NCBI RefSeq assembly: GCF_015555905.1
Contig: NZ_JADNLK010000013.1
Location: 34,076-98,075, forward strand
DNA: 64,000 nt
Source of the DNA: Clostridium sp. D43t1_170807_H7
GTDB lineage: Bacteria > Bacillota > Clostridia > Clostridiales > Clostridiaceae
Reading direction: 5' to 3'
The translations under genes and the position numbers were made by a program. Below, one piece after another: positions 18,262 through 27,808 of the stretch. Every line of letters begins with the position of its first letter. The stretch's first letter is position 1. A model generated the notes under the pieces. It did no database searches, had not been told where the DNA came from, and worked only from the letters and a program-made list of their open reading frames with translations.

Positions 18262-18536
18262 GATACCGTGATGGCGAAAATTAATGATATTATCTCCAGA
18301 ATTTGTGTAATTTTCGTTAAGAATTTATATCTTTCTTTCAATAAAAATTGCTAAAGCTTCGAAAGTCACTTCGTTCCCTTAAGTGAGATTCAAAATTTTA
18401 ATTTTGTTAATCGAACTTACATATTCGACGAAAGGAGAAGGTGCGTTCTTTTAAAAGGAAACTCACTCTTCGCTATCGCTCAGAGGAGTAAGTTACACCA
18501 TTCCTAGAGGTTATATCATTAATTTTTTCTTCTCAC
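18262..18536 (+). repeat. Large palindromic element, copy L1
   Basis: The left end has CCGTGATG then GCGAAAATTAATGATAT at 18266-18290; the right end has GGTTATATCATTAATTTTTT at 18509-18528, its inverted complement. Internal landmarks TCGTTAAGAATTTATAT and GCTAAAGCTTCGAA recur in L2 and L3. It is longer than the others because a short repeat (S3, with extension) sits inside. Fills the gap between spmB and the ACT gene; no coding sequence seen. Confidence 0.75.
18379..18420 (+). repeat. Short palindromic repeat, copy S3 (inside L1)
   Basis: TTAAGTGA ... CAAAATT-TTA-ATTTTG ... GAACTTAC. The hairpin bases differ from S1 but pair with each other. A second, inverted GAGGAGTAAGTTAC end lies at about 18482-18495. 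Confidence 0.75.
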
Positions 18537-18560
18537 GTGATGAACAATAGAATTCAACTA

Positions 18561-19085
18561 TTACAGTATTAAAACTTTTACCATTAATATTGCCATAATA
18601 ATGGCAGTCATATCTGCCATAATTGCTGCCCAGACTGTATGACGTGTTTTCTTTATTTTAACTGCTCCAAAGTATACAGTTACAGTATAAAATATTGTCT
18701 CTGTAGTTCCCATGATTACTGAAGCTACTAAACCTATAGCTGAATCAGCACCATAATTTTTTAAAATATCCGTAAAAATCCCTACTGCCCCACTACCGGA
18801 AAGAGGTTTAATTAAGACTAACGGAACAACCTCTTTAGGCAAATCTATTAGCCTACAAAGTGGCGCAATTGCATTATTTAACATATCTAAAAGATTAGCC
18901 TCTCTAAATATTTGTACAGCTATTATCATAGCTAAAAGATACGGAAAAATATTCAAACATACATTTAAACCTTCCTTTGCTCCTTCAATAAACCAATCAT
19001 ATACCTTTCTACCTTTTATCATTCCATAAGTTATAATAATTAAAACTATTATAGGAATAATACTTTTAGTTATATAGCTAAACAT
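18561..19085 (-). CDS. spmB: Spore maturation protein B
   Basis: 174-residue membrane protein with the nucleoside-recognition (Gate) domain, several hydrophobic helices and the conserved LIKPLSGSGAVGIF and MGTTETIFYTVTVYFGAV motifs. In Bacillus SpmA and SpmB are needed for proper spore core dehydration. It lies 18 bp downstream of spmA, with GGGGGT before its ATG, so the two form an operon. Confidence 0.95.
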   Translation of the reverse strand: MFSYITKSIIPIIVLIIITYGMIKGRKVYDWFIEGAKEGLNVCLNIFPYLLAMIIAVQIFREANLLDMLNNAIAPLCRLIDLPKEVVPLVLIKPLSGSGAVGIFTDILKNYGADSAIGLVASVIMGTTETIFYTVTVYFGAVKIKKTRHTVWAAIMADMTAIIMAILMVKVLIL

Positions 19086-19103
19086 ATTAGTACCCCCATA
19101 ATT

Positions 19104-19679
19104 CTAAAAATATCTTTGTAAAATTTTACAGCAAATAACACCAACAATTGCTGCTATACCAGTTGATATTATTGCTGGAAGTATTATTGATCCTGGATTT
19201 GAAGAACCTGCTGCTGCTCTTATAGATAATACTGTTGATGGAACTAACTGAATACAAGCAGCATTTAACACTAGAAATAAAGCCATATCATTACTAGCTA
19301 CACCTTTTTCAGTATTTAATCTATCCATTTCTTCCATAGCTTTAATTCCAAAAGGTGTTGCTGCATTTCCAAGCCCCATCATATTTGCTGTTATGTTCAT
19401 AACTATAGCTCCTAGAGCCTTTTCATCTTTAGCTGCATCTTTAAATATAAGTTTTAATATAGGTTTCATAAGCTTAGCTAATTTTTCTGTAAATCCACTA
19501 TTTTGTGCAACTTTCATAACCCCACACCAAAAACACATTAATCCGACAAGTCCTATAATAAATGTAACTGTAGTATCAATAGAACCTATTATTGCATTAG
19601 AAATACCTTCACCATTTCCAGTAAATATTCCAACCACTAATCCCAGAAAAATCATTACAAACCATATATAGTTAATCAT
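19104..19679 (-). CDS. spmA: Spore maturation protein A
   Basis: 191-residue partner of SpmB, also a Gate-domain membrane protein. Conserved segments are VTFIIGLVGLMCFWCGVMKVAQ, NMMGLGNAATPFGIKAMEEM and LVLNAACIQLVPSTVLSIRA. ATG is preceded by AGGGGGG. First gene of the spmA-spmB operon, presumably expressed in the mother cell during sporulation. Confidence 0.95.
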   Translation of the reverse strand: MINYIWFVMIFLGLVVGIFTGNGEGISNAIIGSIDTTVTFIIGLVGLMCFWCGVMKVAQNSGFTEKLAKLMKPILKLIFKDAAKDEKALGAIVMNITANMMGLGNAATPFGIKAMEEMDRLNTEKGVASNDMALFLVLNAACIQLVPSTVLSIRAAAGSSNPGSIILPAIISTGIAAIVGVICCKILQRYF

Positions 19680-19887
19680 TTTCTATTTCCCCCTATTTAT
19701 TTTTTCTTTACAATATATGCCTTGCAACGCCTATTTATTAGTGATAGGATAAAGATATCAACATAAGTTTAACTGAAAAACTATAAATATTAATTTAGTA
19801 AGTTTATGTTACACCGAGGGTATACCTTCGTATTTATAAGAAAGTGTTTTTTATATTTTTTATTTACCTAACAAAGGAGATACGTCT

Positions 19888-20073
19888 ATGAAAGAATCAA
19901 ACTTAAAATTAGCTCAAAAAGATATTGATGATGCATTAAAAACTGTAGAAGAAATGGAAAACTGTATTAGTGAAGGAAATGAAAAAAATAATATAATAAA
20001 AGAAAAATTTATGACTTTAACAGAAAAAGTACAAAAATTAGAAAACTTATTAAAGACTGAAGGAATACTTTAA
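19888..20073 (+). CDS. Small coiled-coil protein
   Basis: A 61-residue protein made almost wholly of heptad-like helices (LAQKDIDDALKTVEEMENC, EKVQKLENLLKTEG), acidic, soluble, with one cysteine. A strong AAAGGAG ribosome site and a perfect downstream terminator indicate a real, independently expressed gene. Function unknown; it lies divergent from spmA. Confidence 0.75.
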   Translation: MKESNLKLAQKDIDDALKTVEEMENCISEGNEKNNIIKEKFMTLTEKVQKLENLLKTEGIL

Positions 20074-20081
20074 TAATAGAA

Positions 20082-20112
20082 AAAAGAGGATAGTTAATCT
20101 ATCCTCTTTTAT
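20082..20112. terminator. Terminator of the small coiled-coil gene
   Basis: Perfect stem AAAAGAGGATAG / CTATCCTCTTTT with a 5-nt loop, able to act on both strands. Confidence 0.9.
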
Positions 20113-20239
20113 TCTACTTACTAACGTAGCAATTATTTTATGATGCTTTGATAACTACCTTTATACCCTAATCCTCAAATTCCCAATAATATTACCTATA
20201 CCTAATTGATTGTGTACCCAATTTAGAAATAACCGCCAT

Positions 20240-20254
20240 TGGTAAACGTTATCA
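20240..20254. promoter_or_regulatory. LacI-family / cre-like operator
   Basis: On the minus strand TGATAACGTTTACCA, centred on CG, fits 12 of 14 positions of the Bacillus catabolite-responsive element pattern. It lies 100 bp beyond the ccpA-like gene's end, in a 240-bp stretch with no gene. No promoter is confidently placed next to it, so its target is unclear. Confidence 0.35.
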
Positions 20255-20310
20255 AACAATTTCAATTGTATCATTTTTTTCCTATTATTTCAACATATTT
20301 TTGTAAAAAA

Positions 20311-20350
20311 ATTAACTATCTTTAATTTAAAAGAAAATTAAAGATAGTTA
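20311..20350 (-). terminator. Terminator of the ccpA-like gene
   Basis: 16-bp perfect stem (TAACTATCTTTAATTT) with T-run on the minus strand, immediately after the stop. Confidence 0.9.
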
Positions 20351-20355
20351 ATTGC

Positions 20356-21354
20356 CTATTTAGAGCTTTCTCTTTGTATTAACTTATAATTTAACACATA
20401 TTGATCTTGTTCTAACGGTTTATTATTTAATATTTTAATAAGCATTCTCATTGCAACTGATCCCATATCATAACTTGGTTGCTTAACTGTAGTTATTTTA
20501 GGATAGAAATAAGATGCAACAGCATTATCATTAAATCCTATTACACTTACATCTTCAGGAACTTTTATACCATTTTCTCTTAACGCATTAATTACACCAA
20601 TGGCAATTTCATCAGATGAACATACTACTCCATCAAACTTTTTACCAGTAGCTAAGAAGCTTTCAACGGCTTTATATCCACTCTTAACTTTCAAATCTTT
20701 AAAGAATTCTAAATCTTCATCAATAGAAAGACCACTTTCTTCTAATGCCTTTTCATAACCCTTATGTCTTTCTCCCCAAGCATTAGCAGCACCTTTGTTA
20801 ATACCAACAAAAGCAATATTCTTTAATCCGTTATTAATTAAACTCTTTGTTGCATCATATGATGCTTGTATATTATCAATAATTACACTTGGTAATCTAC
20901 CTTCTTTATCCTTAGACTCTGCAAGAACTGTTTTTAAATCTAATTCATTTATTATATCTAGAGTTTCTTCTTCTAAACAAGAACTCATATAGATAACACC
21001 ATCAACCATCTTTTCCTTAAGCACTCTTAAGTAATCTTTTTCCTTATCATAGTCAAAATCTGAGTTACATAATATCACATTATAATCATAAATATTTGCA
21101 ACATCCTCTGCTCCTCTAACTATCTCTGGATAGAATCCACTTGAAATATCAGGAACTAATATTCCAACGGTTTTTGTTCTTTGTGTCTTTAAACTTCTCG
21201 CTACAATGTTTGGTCTATATCCTAACTTTTTAATAGCATCTAATACCTTTTTTTTAGTATCTTCATTAACAACATCTATATCATTTAATACTCTAGATAC
21301 CGTAGCTATTGAAACGCCAGCTTCCCTAGCAACATCTTTTATAGAAGTAGCCAT
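20356..21354 (-). CDS. ccpA: LacI-family regulator, probable catabolite control protein CcpA
   Basis: 332-residue regulator. Residues 1-60 are the LacI helix-turn-helix and hinge (TSIKDVAREAGVSIATVSRV, then GYRPNIVARSLK), followed by a periplasmic-binding-protein-like core with VGILVPDISSGFYPEIVRGAED and the C-terminal motif DVSVIGFNDNAVASYFYPKITTV. The core fits CcpA, the global carbon catabolite regulator that acts with HPr-Ser-P, better than sugar-specific LacI proteins, and it is not next to a sugar operon. The assignment among LacI paralogues is from similarity of overall sequence, so moderate certainty. Confidence 0.78.
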   Translation of the reverse strand: MATSIKDVAREAGVSIATVSRVLNDIDVVNEDTKKKVLDAIKKLGYRPNIVARSLKTQRTKTVGILVPDISSGFYPEIVRGAEDVANIYDYNVILCNSDFDYDKEKDYLRVLKEKMVDGVIYMSSCLEEETLDIINELDLKTVLAESKDKEGRLPSVIIDNIQASYDATKSLINNGLKNIAFVGINKGAANAWGERHKGYEKALEESGLSIDEDLEFFKDLKVKSGYKAVESFLATGKKFDGVVCSSDEIAIGVINALRENGIKVPEDVSVIGFNDNAVASYFYPKITTVKQPSYDMGSVAMRMLIKILNNKPLEQDQYVLNYKLIQRESSK

Positions 21355-21481
21355 ATCAACATCACTCCATTTTCATTTTAATTATTAATTATACCTTTTT
21401 TTCCTAATTAATACAATGAGTTTGCTTACTTTTTACGCTTAATAATTCATAATTTAAACTATAATATTAGTGTTTGAAAAA

Positions 21482-21512
21482 AGGGTAGGAATTATTACTT
21501 AATCCCTACCCT
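21482..21512 (-). terminator. Terminator of ileS
   Basis: AGGGTAGG / CCTACCCT stem with T-run on the minus strand just after the ileS stop. Confidence 0.85.
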
Positions 21513-21529
21513 CTGTAATAAAGCTATAA

Positions 21530-24500
21530 TTATTTAATAACTTCTACAGTCATATTTAGCTTTTCACCATTTATAACTGTTTCAGTATAATTAGCTTCCT
21601 CATTGTAAACTATTTCTTGGGTTAAGGTTTCCTTCTTAATAACCTCAGCAAACTTTTTAATTACATCTAATAGCATTTCGTTATCTGCTACATATAATTT
21701 AATCTTGTCTGCAACCTCAAACCCTTTATCTTTTCTCATATTTTGAATCTTAGAAATTATTTCTCTTAAGTGACCTTCTTCTCTAAGCTCTTCAGAAATA
21801 TGAGTATCTAAAACAACACCAATTGAACCTTCACCAGCAAATGCATAACCCTCTAACCCTTGCATAGTAACTAATAAGTTTTCCTTATTTAATTCAATTT
21901 CTGTTCCATCAACATTAATAACAACAACTCCACCATTTTGAATAGTTTGAGCTAATTCCATTTGATTTCTTGCTGCTATTTCTCTTCTTATTCCAGGTAT
22001 TAACTTACCATAAGCTCTTCCTAACACTGGTAGGTTTGGCTTAATTTCAAAGTTAACATGAGTAGAAAGGTCAGCACCAAATTCAACTGCTTTTATATTT
22101 AACTCATCTGTTATTATTTCTCCATAATATTCTGGAAGTGAATCTGTAGAAACTAGCATCTTAGAAAGTGGCTGTCTATTCTTAATGTTAGCACCATTTC
22201 TTGCACTTCTTCCAAGCTTAACTATTGTATAAGCTAAGTCCATTTCTTTTTCTAAGTTCTTATCTATAGCATTTTCATTAACTTCTGGCCAGCTACATAA
22301 GTGAATGCTTTCTGGAGCATTTTCATCTAATCCAACTACTAAGTTTTGATAAATGTTTTCTGTTATAAATGGAACAAATGGAGCTGCTACTTTAATTAAA
22401 GTTGTTAATACTTTGTATAAAGTTACATAAGCACCTATCTTATCATCAGTTAATTCTTCAGACCAATATCTTCCTCTATTTCTTCTTACATACCAGTTAG
22501 ATAATTCATCTGTAAAATCTTCAATAGCTAATGCTGCTTGAGTTATTTGGTATGAGTTTAACATAGAGTCAACATCTTTAACTAATGTATTAAGTTTTGA
22601 CATAACCCATTTATCCATTACATTTTCTGATACGAAATCATTATACTTTAATGGATTAAATTGATCTAATTCAGCATATAACACGTAGAATGAATAAACA
22701 TTCCATAATGTCCCCATGAATTTTCTTCCGGCTTCTCCAACGTCATCTATAGAGAATCTTGTTGGTAACCATGGAGCACTTGCAGTATAGAAGTGCCATC
22801 TTGTTGCATCAGCACCTTGTGCATCTAATACATCAAATGGATCTACAACATTTCCTTTAGATTTTGACATCTTTAAGCCCTTCTTGTCAAGAACGTGACC
22901 TAAAACTATACAGTTTTCAAATGGATTTCTATCAAATATAGCAGTTGATATTGCTAATAAAGTATAGAACCATCCTCTTGTTTGGTCAACAGCTTCTGAT
23001 ATAAATTGAGCTGGATAGTTTTGTTCAAATAATTCTTTATTTTCAAATGGATAATGTAATTGTGCGAATGGCATTGAACCTGAATCGAACCAACAGTCAA
23101 TAACTTCACCAGTTCTAGTCATTTCCTTACCACATTTTTCACATTTTAAATGAACATTATCTATATATGGTTTGTGTAATTCGATATCTTCTGGAACATT
23201 AATTCCCTTTTCTTTAAGTTCTGCAATACTTCCTATACATTCTTTATGTCCGCATTCACAATTCCAAATTGGAAGTGGAGTTCCCCAATATCTATCTCTT
23301 GAAATACCCCAGTCGATAACATTTTCTAAGAACTTACCAAATCTACCAGTTCTAATGTTATCAGGATACCAATTAATTTTATTGTTATTTTCTAAAAGCT
23401 TATCTCTTAGAGTAGTCATTGCAACAAACCAGCTTTCTTTTGGATAGTAAAGAAGTGGTGTGTCACATCTCCAACAGTGTGGATATGAGTGTAAGTGCTT
23501 TTCAGATTTAAATAATTTATTATTTTCTTCTAACCACTTACAAATGCTTTCATCGCACTTTTTAACGAACTTTCCAGCCCATGGAGTAACTTCTTCTACG
23601 AATCTACCTTCTCTATCAACTAAGTTTATGAAAGTAATTCCATTAGCCTTAGCTACTAAACTATCATCTTCACCATATGCAGGTGCTATATGAACTATAC
23701 CAGTACCATCTGATAAAGTAACATAATCACCGTGAATTACTTCGAATGCTTTTCCTTCTACTTTACCGAAAGGCATTAATTGCTCATATTTAGTTCCTAA
23801 AAGTTCAGTTCCAGGGAATTCTCTAACTATTTCATAGTCTTCTCCTAAAACTTTATCAGCTAAGTCTTTAGCTAATATTAATATTTCATCTCCAACTTTT
23901 ACTTCTATATATGTATAAGCTTTGTTTATACATAAAGCTAAGTTTGAAGGTAATGTCCAAGGAGTTGTTGTCCAAGCTAATATGTACTTGTTGTCTTCTC
24001 CTTCAACCTTAAATTTAGCAACACAAGTTAAATCCTTAACGTCTTTATATCCTTGTGCAACTTCATGAGATGATAATGCAGTACCACATCTTGGGCAGTA
24101 TGGCATTACTTTATGTCCTTCATATAAAAGGCCTTTATCCCACATTTGTTTTAATGCCCACCAAACTGATTCAATATATGGGTTGTGATAAGTTACATAT
24201 GGATTTTCCATATCAACCCAATAACCAATTTGATTAGTCATTTTTTCCCACATACTTACATAGGTAAATACGCTTTCTTTACATTCTTTAACGAACTTTT
24301 CTACACCGTACTCTTCGATTTGCTCCTTACCTGAAATACCAAGCTTCTTTTCTATTTCAAGTTCTACAGGAAGACCGTGAGTATCCCATCCAGCTTTTCT
24401 TATAACTTTATATCCCTTCATAACTTTGTATCTTGGGATAATATCCTTCATAACTCTTGTTAACACGTGTCCAACGTGTGGTCTACCATTTGCTGTTGGT

Positions 24501-24640
24501 GGCCCATCATAGAAAGTGAAGTATTCACCATCTTGATTCATATCAAAATTCTTTTTTATAACATTTCTTGCAGTCCAAAGATTTGCTACTTCTTTTTCAA
24601 GACCAACAAAACCATTTGGTAATTCTACTTTTTTGTACAT
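21530..24640 (-). CDS. ileS: Isoleucyl-tRNA synthetase, eukaryote-like type 2
   Basis: 1036-residue IleRS. HIGH motif in [20 protein letters not shown] near residue 50, the CP1 editing domain with [15 protein letters not shown] near residue 230, KMSKS in [20 protein letters not shown] near residue 595, then anticodon-binding and long C-terminal domains. The length, the [11 protein letters not shown] form of the motif and [18 protein letters not shown] are those of the type 2 enzyme, which is often insensitive to mupirocin, rather than the usual bacterial type of about 920 residues. Expressed from an Ile T-box leader. Confidence 0.96.
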   Translation of the reverse strand: MYKKVELPNGFVGLEKEVANLWTARNVIKKNFDMNQDGEYFTFYDGPPTANGRPHVGHVLTRVMKDIIPRYKVMKGYKVIRKAGWDTHGLPVELEIEKKLGISGKEQIEEYGVEKFVKECKESVFTYVSMWEKMTNQIGYWVDMENPYVTYHNPYIESVWWALKQMWDKGLLYEGHKVMPYCPRCGTALSSHEVAQGYKDVKDLTCVAKFKVEGEDNKYILAWTTTPWTLPSNLALCINKAYTYIEVKVGDEILILAKDLADKVLGEDYEIVREFPGTELLGTKYEQLMPFGKVEGKAFEVIHGDYVTLSDGTGIVHIAPAYGEDDSLVAKANGITFINLVDREGRFVEEVTPWAGKFVKKCDESICKWLEENNKLFKSEKHLHSYPHCWRCDTPLLYYPKESWFVAMTTLRDKLLENNNKINWYPDNIRTGRFGKFLENVIDWGISRDRYWGTPLPIWNCECGHKECIGSIAELKEKGINVPEDIELHKPYIDNVHLKCEKCGKEMTRTGEVIDCWFDSGSMPFAQLHYPFENKELFEQNYPAQFISEAVDQTRGWFYTLLAISTAIFDRNPFENCIVLGHVLDKKGLKMSKSKGNVVDPFDVLDAQGADATRWHFYTASAPWLPTRFSIDDVGEAGRKFMGTLWNVYSFYVLYAELDQFNPLKYNDFVSENVMDKWVMSKLNTLVKDVDSMLNSYQITQAALAIEDFTDELSNWYVRRNRGRYWSEELTDDKIGAYVTLYKVLTTLIKVAAPFVPFITENIYQNLVVGLDENAPESIHLCSWPEVNENAIDKNLEKEMDLAYTIVKLGRSARNGANIKNRQPLSKMLVSTDSLPEYYGEIITDELNIKAVEFGADLSTHVNFEIKPNLPVLGRAYGKLIPGIRREIAARNQMELAQTIQNGGVVVINVDGTEIELNKENLLVTMQGLEGYAFAGEGSIGVVLDTHISEELREEGHLREIISKIQNMRKDKGFEVADKIKLYVADNEMLLDVIKKFAEVIKKETLTQEIVYNEEANYTETVINGEKLNMTVEVIK

Positions 24641-24715
24641 AAGAATTCTCCTTTCTCTACGTTTATTGATTATTAAAATTATTATCTTAAAGACATATTT
24701 TAATTCTTTATTTAA

Positions 24716-24784
24716 TGAAACTCCTTCTCCTATCGTGGAATGAGTAAGTTCTCCTTACCAAATTAAAATTTGGAAGATCACTTA
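24716..24784 (-). repeat. Short palindromic repeat, copy S4
   Basis: Minus strand: TTAAGTGA ... CCAAATT-TTA-ATTTGG ... GAACTTACTC, followed by the longer 3' extension ending GGAGTTTC. It lies between the ileS T-box terminator and the ileS ribosome site, so it would be in the ileS mRNA leader. Confidence 0.75.
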
Positions 24785-24787
24785 AAT

Positions 24788-25050
24788 AAAAAAAACTTCA
24801 TCCCAAAAGGACGAAGTGAATTCGCTATACCACCTAAGGTTAATAAACCCATAATTATACTATGAGTCATAATTCAGATACTTTCATATCCTATCCCTTA
24901 ACGCGGGCTAACGTGATAACTTAATCGTAAAAAAACTTTCAGCCTCAAACTCCTAGGTGATTTTCCTTAAGTTATCTTATGACTTCACACCAACCAGTCA
25001 CTCTCTTAAAAGAATAAACTAAAGTACTTATCCTAATCATAGTCTTTAAT
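24788..25050 (-). promoter_or_regulatory. T-box leader of ileS (Ile specifier)
   Basis: Minus strand: GAGAGTGACTGGTTGGTGTGAA stem I segment (split by its loops), specifier region GAAAATCACCTAGGAG with ATC, T-box core TTAGGTGGTATAGCGAATTC, and a terminator ACTTCGTCC-TTTT-GGGATGAAGT plus T-run. The layout relative to the specifier matches the Met T-box in this window. Confidence 0.95.
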
Positions 25051-25056
25051 GAATTT

Positions 25057-25086
25057 ATTATATATTAACTAATTATGATTTGTCAA
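25057..25086 (-). promoter_or_regulatory. Promoter of ileS
   Basis: TTGACA (25081-25086) and TATAAT (25057-25062) on the minus strand, 18-bp spacer. Confidence 0.85.
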
Positions 25087-25221
25087 TTGCATCCAAAATT
25101 TTATAATTAATTTTTTTATTACTAAATTTAATATTTTAAGGTATTAATTATGCAATAATACTAATAATATTACTGTAATAATTTCCATTAAATAATAGTT
25201 ATTATTATTTAATATTTAATG

Positions 25222-25250
25222 TTGACTATTTTAGTATACTATGATTTAAT
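25222..25250 (+). promoter_or_regulatory. Probable promoter of the BFD-like gene
   Basis: TTGACT (25222-25227), 17 bp, TTTAAT (25245-25250) on the plus strand, about 90 bp before the start codon. The intervening leader shows no clear structure. Confidence 0.5.
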
Positions 25251-25340
25251 ATAGGTGTTGAAACGTATTACTCAGAAATTAATTTACCTAATAATTAATT
25301 TTTGTGTTTCCTAATATCTTTGTATTTTGGAGGATCCGTT

Positions 25341-25553
25341 ATGGAAAATAATTTAAACACTGATATCCTTGATAAAATAACAAAAGTTTGTACCTGCAAG
25401 TCTATATCTAAGGCAAAAATTAAAGAAGCTATTAAAAATGGTGCCCATACCGTAGAAGAAGTTTCTAAAGTAACCGGTGCATGTACTGGCAGTTGTCATG
25501 GATTTAGATGTAAATCAAAGATTCAGGATTTAATTAAGGATTATTCAAAATAA
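25341..25553 (+). CDS. BFD-like [2Fe-2S]-binding protein
   Basis: 70-residue protein carrying the bacterioferritin-associated ferredoxin fold: CTCKSISKAKIKEAIKNG and later GACTGSCHGFRCK supply the cysteines of a helical [2Fe-2S] domain. Stand-alone BFD-like proteins are common in clostridia; their partners are mostly unknown. The ATG at 25341 is chosen for its TTGGAGGA site; the reading frame is open for 39 bp more upstream but without a ribosome site. Confidence 0.88.
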   Translation: MENNLNTDILDKITKVCTCKSISKAKIKEAIKNGAHTVEEVSKVTGACTGSCHGFRCKSKIQDLIKDYSK

Positions 25554-25590
25554 TACCCAATCCAAAACTCCCCTATAAGTTTAACGATTT

Positions 25591-25619
25591 AAACCACTTA
25601 CAATGTAAGTGGTTTTTTA
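25591..25619 (+). terminator. Terminator of the BFD-like gene
   Basis: AACCACTTAC-AAT-GTAAGTGGTT hairpin followed by a T-run. Confidence 0.92.
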
Positions 25620-25630
25620 TTGCAAAATTT

Positions 25631-25667
25631 AAGGTGAACTAGTAGTTTTAAATTACTAGTTCACCTT
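25631..25667 (-). terminator. Terminator of the GIY-YIG gene
   Basis: Stem AAGGTGAACTAGTA with its complement, ending just before the minus-strand stop at 25682. Confidence 0.75.
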
Positions 25668-25681
25668 TAGCAGTGTAAGCT

Positions 25682-25948
25682 TCAAGCTTCATCCACTTTA
25701 CTACATTTATTTATTAGCATTAATTTTTCACTTCTTTTTAACTGTTTAATTGCATACTCTCTTTTCATAGCTTCTATCTTATCTTCAAATTCTTCAAAAT
25801 AAACTAATTCAACTGGTAATCTAGCTTTTGTATATTTTGCTCCTTTTCCTTCAGAATGTGCTTTTATTCTTTTTTCTAGATTGTTTGTCCATCCTGTGTA
25901 TAAACTATCATCATTACATCTTAATATATATACATAATTCATATTCAA
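25682..25948 (-). CDS. GIY-YIG nuclease superfamily protein (UPF0213-like)
   Basis: 88-residue single-domain protein with the GIY-YIG core: NYVYILRCNDDSLYTGWTNN, then the conserved Arg in LEKRIKAHSEGKGAKYTKAR and Glu in YFEEFEDKIEAMKREYAIK. Such small UPF0213 proteins are widespread in Firmicutes and are presumed nucleases of unknown role. Two nearby ATG codons (25948 and 25942) are possible starts; the ribosome site AGGTAG is weak for both. Confidence 0.9.
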   Translation of the reverse strand: MNMNYVYILRCNDDSLYTGWTNNLEKRIKAHSEGKGAKYTKARLPVELVYFEEFEDKIEAMKREYAIKQLKRSEKLMLINKCSKVDEA

Positions 25949-26085
25949 TCTACCTATCTATAAACTTCTTAATATATATTATATATCTAACATAAATAAA
26001 TTTCCCTCTTTTCATAAATTAAATTTTGTACTGTTATTTAATAGTTATGTTATAATCGTATAAGATTTAAGATAAGGAGATGTAA

Positions 26086-27264
26086 ATGATGATTAGTAAA
26101 TTTTTCTTACATAAGGGAAAGAACAAAAGAGCTGAACAAGGTCGTCCTTGGATATACATAGATGAAATAAATGAATATGATGGTGACTATGAAAATGGAG
26201 ATATAGTTGAGGTATATAACCACAAAAATCATTTCATTGGTAAAGGTTATATTAATGATAGAAGTAAGATAACAATTAGAATAATGACAAGAGATATTAA
26301 TGAAGAAATAGATGAAGAATTCTTTAAGAAAAGATTTGCTGCTGCATGGGATTATAGAAAAACTGTTATCGATACATCATCATGCAGATTTATATTTGGA
26401 GAAGCCGATTTCTTACCTGGATTAACTGTTGATAAATTTGAAGATTACTATGTAATTCAAATATCTACATTAGGAATGGATAAATATAGAGATTTAATAG
26501 TAAAAATACTAGTTGAAGAATACGGCGCTAAAGGTGTTTATGAAAGAAGTGACATAAAAACTAGAGAAATTGAAGGTTTAGAACAAACTAAAGGCTTCTT
26601 AACTGAACCATTTGATACTGATATTGAAATTATTGAAAATGGAGTTAAATACATAGTTGATTTAGAAAATGGGCAAAAAACTGGATTCTTTTTAGACCAA
26701 AAAGAAAACAGAGCTGCTATGCATAGAATTTGTAAAGGTAAAGATGTTTTAGATTGCTTTACTCATACTGGTTCATTTGCTTTAAATGCCGGAATCGCTG
26801 GAGCAAAATCAGTTCTTGGAATCGATGTATCTCAACATGCTGTAGATTGTGCTACAAGAAATGCTGAATTAAATAATTTACAAGATGTTGTTAAATTTGA
26901 ATGTCATAACGCATTTGATGTTCTTGGAGATTGGTCAAGAGAAGGTAAACAATATGATGTTGTTATTCTAGATCCACCAGCATTCACTAAATCTAGAAAC
27001 ACTGTTAATGCTGCAATTAGAGGTTATAAAGAAATTAATCTTAGAGGTTTAAAAATGGTTAAGCCAGGTGGTTACTTTGCTACATGCTCATGCTCTCATT
27101 ATATGAGTGAAGAACAATTAAAGAAAACTGTTCTTGAAGCTGCTCATGATGCTAGAAGAACTTTAAGACAAATTGAAGTTAGAACTCAAAGCTCAGACCA
27201 TCCAATTCTTTGGAATTCAGATGAATCATACTACTTAAAATTCTTTATATTCCAAGTAGTATAA
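26086..27264 (+). CDS. Class I SAM-dependent rRNA methyltransferase (RlmI-like)
   Basis: 392-residue protein with an N-terminal PUA RNA-binding domain (residues 1-70), a linker and a C-terminal Rossmann methyltransferase. DLENGQKTGFFLDQKENR is the family signature; motif I is DVLDCFTHTGSFALNAG; motif IV is VILDPPAFTK near residue 305; SCSHYMS follows. RlmI relatives make 5-methylcytosine in 23S rRNA; the exact target here is inferred only at family level. AAGGAGATG precedes an ATG-ATG pair, so the start is 26086 or 26089. Confidence 0.92.
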   Translation: MMISKFFLHKGKNKRAEQGRPWIYIDEINEYDGDYENGDIVEVYNHKNHFIGKGYINDRSKITIRIMTRDINEEIDEEFFKKRFAAAWDYRKTVIDTSSCRFIFGEADFLPGLTVDKFEDYYVIQISTLGMDKYRDLIVKILVEEYGAKGVYERSDIKTREIEGLEQTKGFLTEPFDTDIEIIENGVKYIVDLENGQKTGFFLDQKENRAAMHRICKGKDVLDCFTHTGSFALNAGIAGAKSVLGIDVSQHAVDCATRNAELNNLQDVVKFECHNAFDVLGDWSREGKQYDVVILDPPAFTKSRNTVNAAIRGYKEINLRGLKMVKPGGYFATCSCSHYMSEEQLKKTVLEAAHDARRTLRQIEVRTQSSDHPILWNSDESYYLKFFIFQVV

Positions 27265-27295
27265 AGGCTTTTGATAACTAACTAAAATTAATAGA

Positions 27296-27320
27296 AAAAG
27301 TCGGCTTATGCCGACTTTTT
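27296..27320 (+). terminator. Terminator of the RlmI-like gene
   Basis: AAAAAGTCGGC-TTAT-GCCGACTTTTT perfect hairpin. Confidence 0.92.
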
Positions 27321-27354
27321 AATATATACATAATTAAGTACTTTTCTTTAATTA

Positions 27355-27783
27355 TTAGTTTTTATTCTCTATAATCTGATTAAGTATTGACCTCTCATTA
27401 TATTGCATAGGTTCTATATTTGGAAAAAGCATTGTCATTCTTAAAATATAAACAAGCATTATTAAAATAATAGAACCTATTAATATCTTCTTAAAAAATC
27501 TTCTTTTAAAAATTATAAGTAGTAATGCTACAAAAGGTAACCAAAATAATGGGTGAAATTTAAATGCATTTATAATATCACCATTAATAACTGCTATAAT
27601 GGCCCTACTCATTCCGCATGATGGACATGGAATTCCTGTTAATCCTCTTATTAAACAAATACTTCCTGTTACTTTTCCAAACCTCTTTATAAAGAAAAAT
27701 ATAATAGATAGTCCTAATAAAGCTGATATTAATACCTTTCCTAATTTAATATTTTTACTATTATCTTTAAAATTTTTATTCAT
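27355..27783 (-). CDS. DUF2752 membrane protein
   Basis: 142-residue protein with three or four hydrophobic helices and the DUF2752 hallmark GIPCPSCGMSRAIIAVINGD near residue 55, followed by FHPLFWLPF. The two-cysteine CPSCG motif sits at a predicted membrane edge. Function unknown. It lies 25 bp downstream of the anti-sigma-like gene, so it is likely part of that operon. Confidence 0.88.
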   Translation of the reverse strand: MNKNFKDNSKNIKLGKVLISALLGLSIIFFFIKRFGKVTGSICLIRGLTGIPCPSCGMSRAIIAVINGDIINAFKFHPLFWLPFVALLLIIFKRRFFKKILIGSIILIMLVYILRMTMLFPNIEPMQYNERSILNQIIENKN

Positions 27784-27808
27784 ACCCTAAACTTAATCCA
27801 TTTATAAA

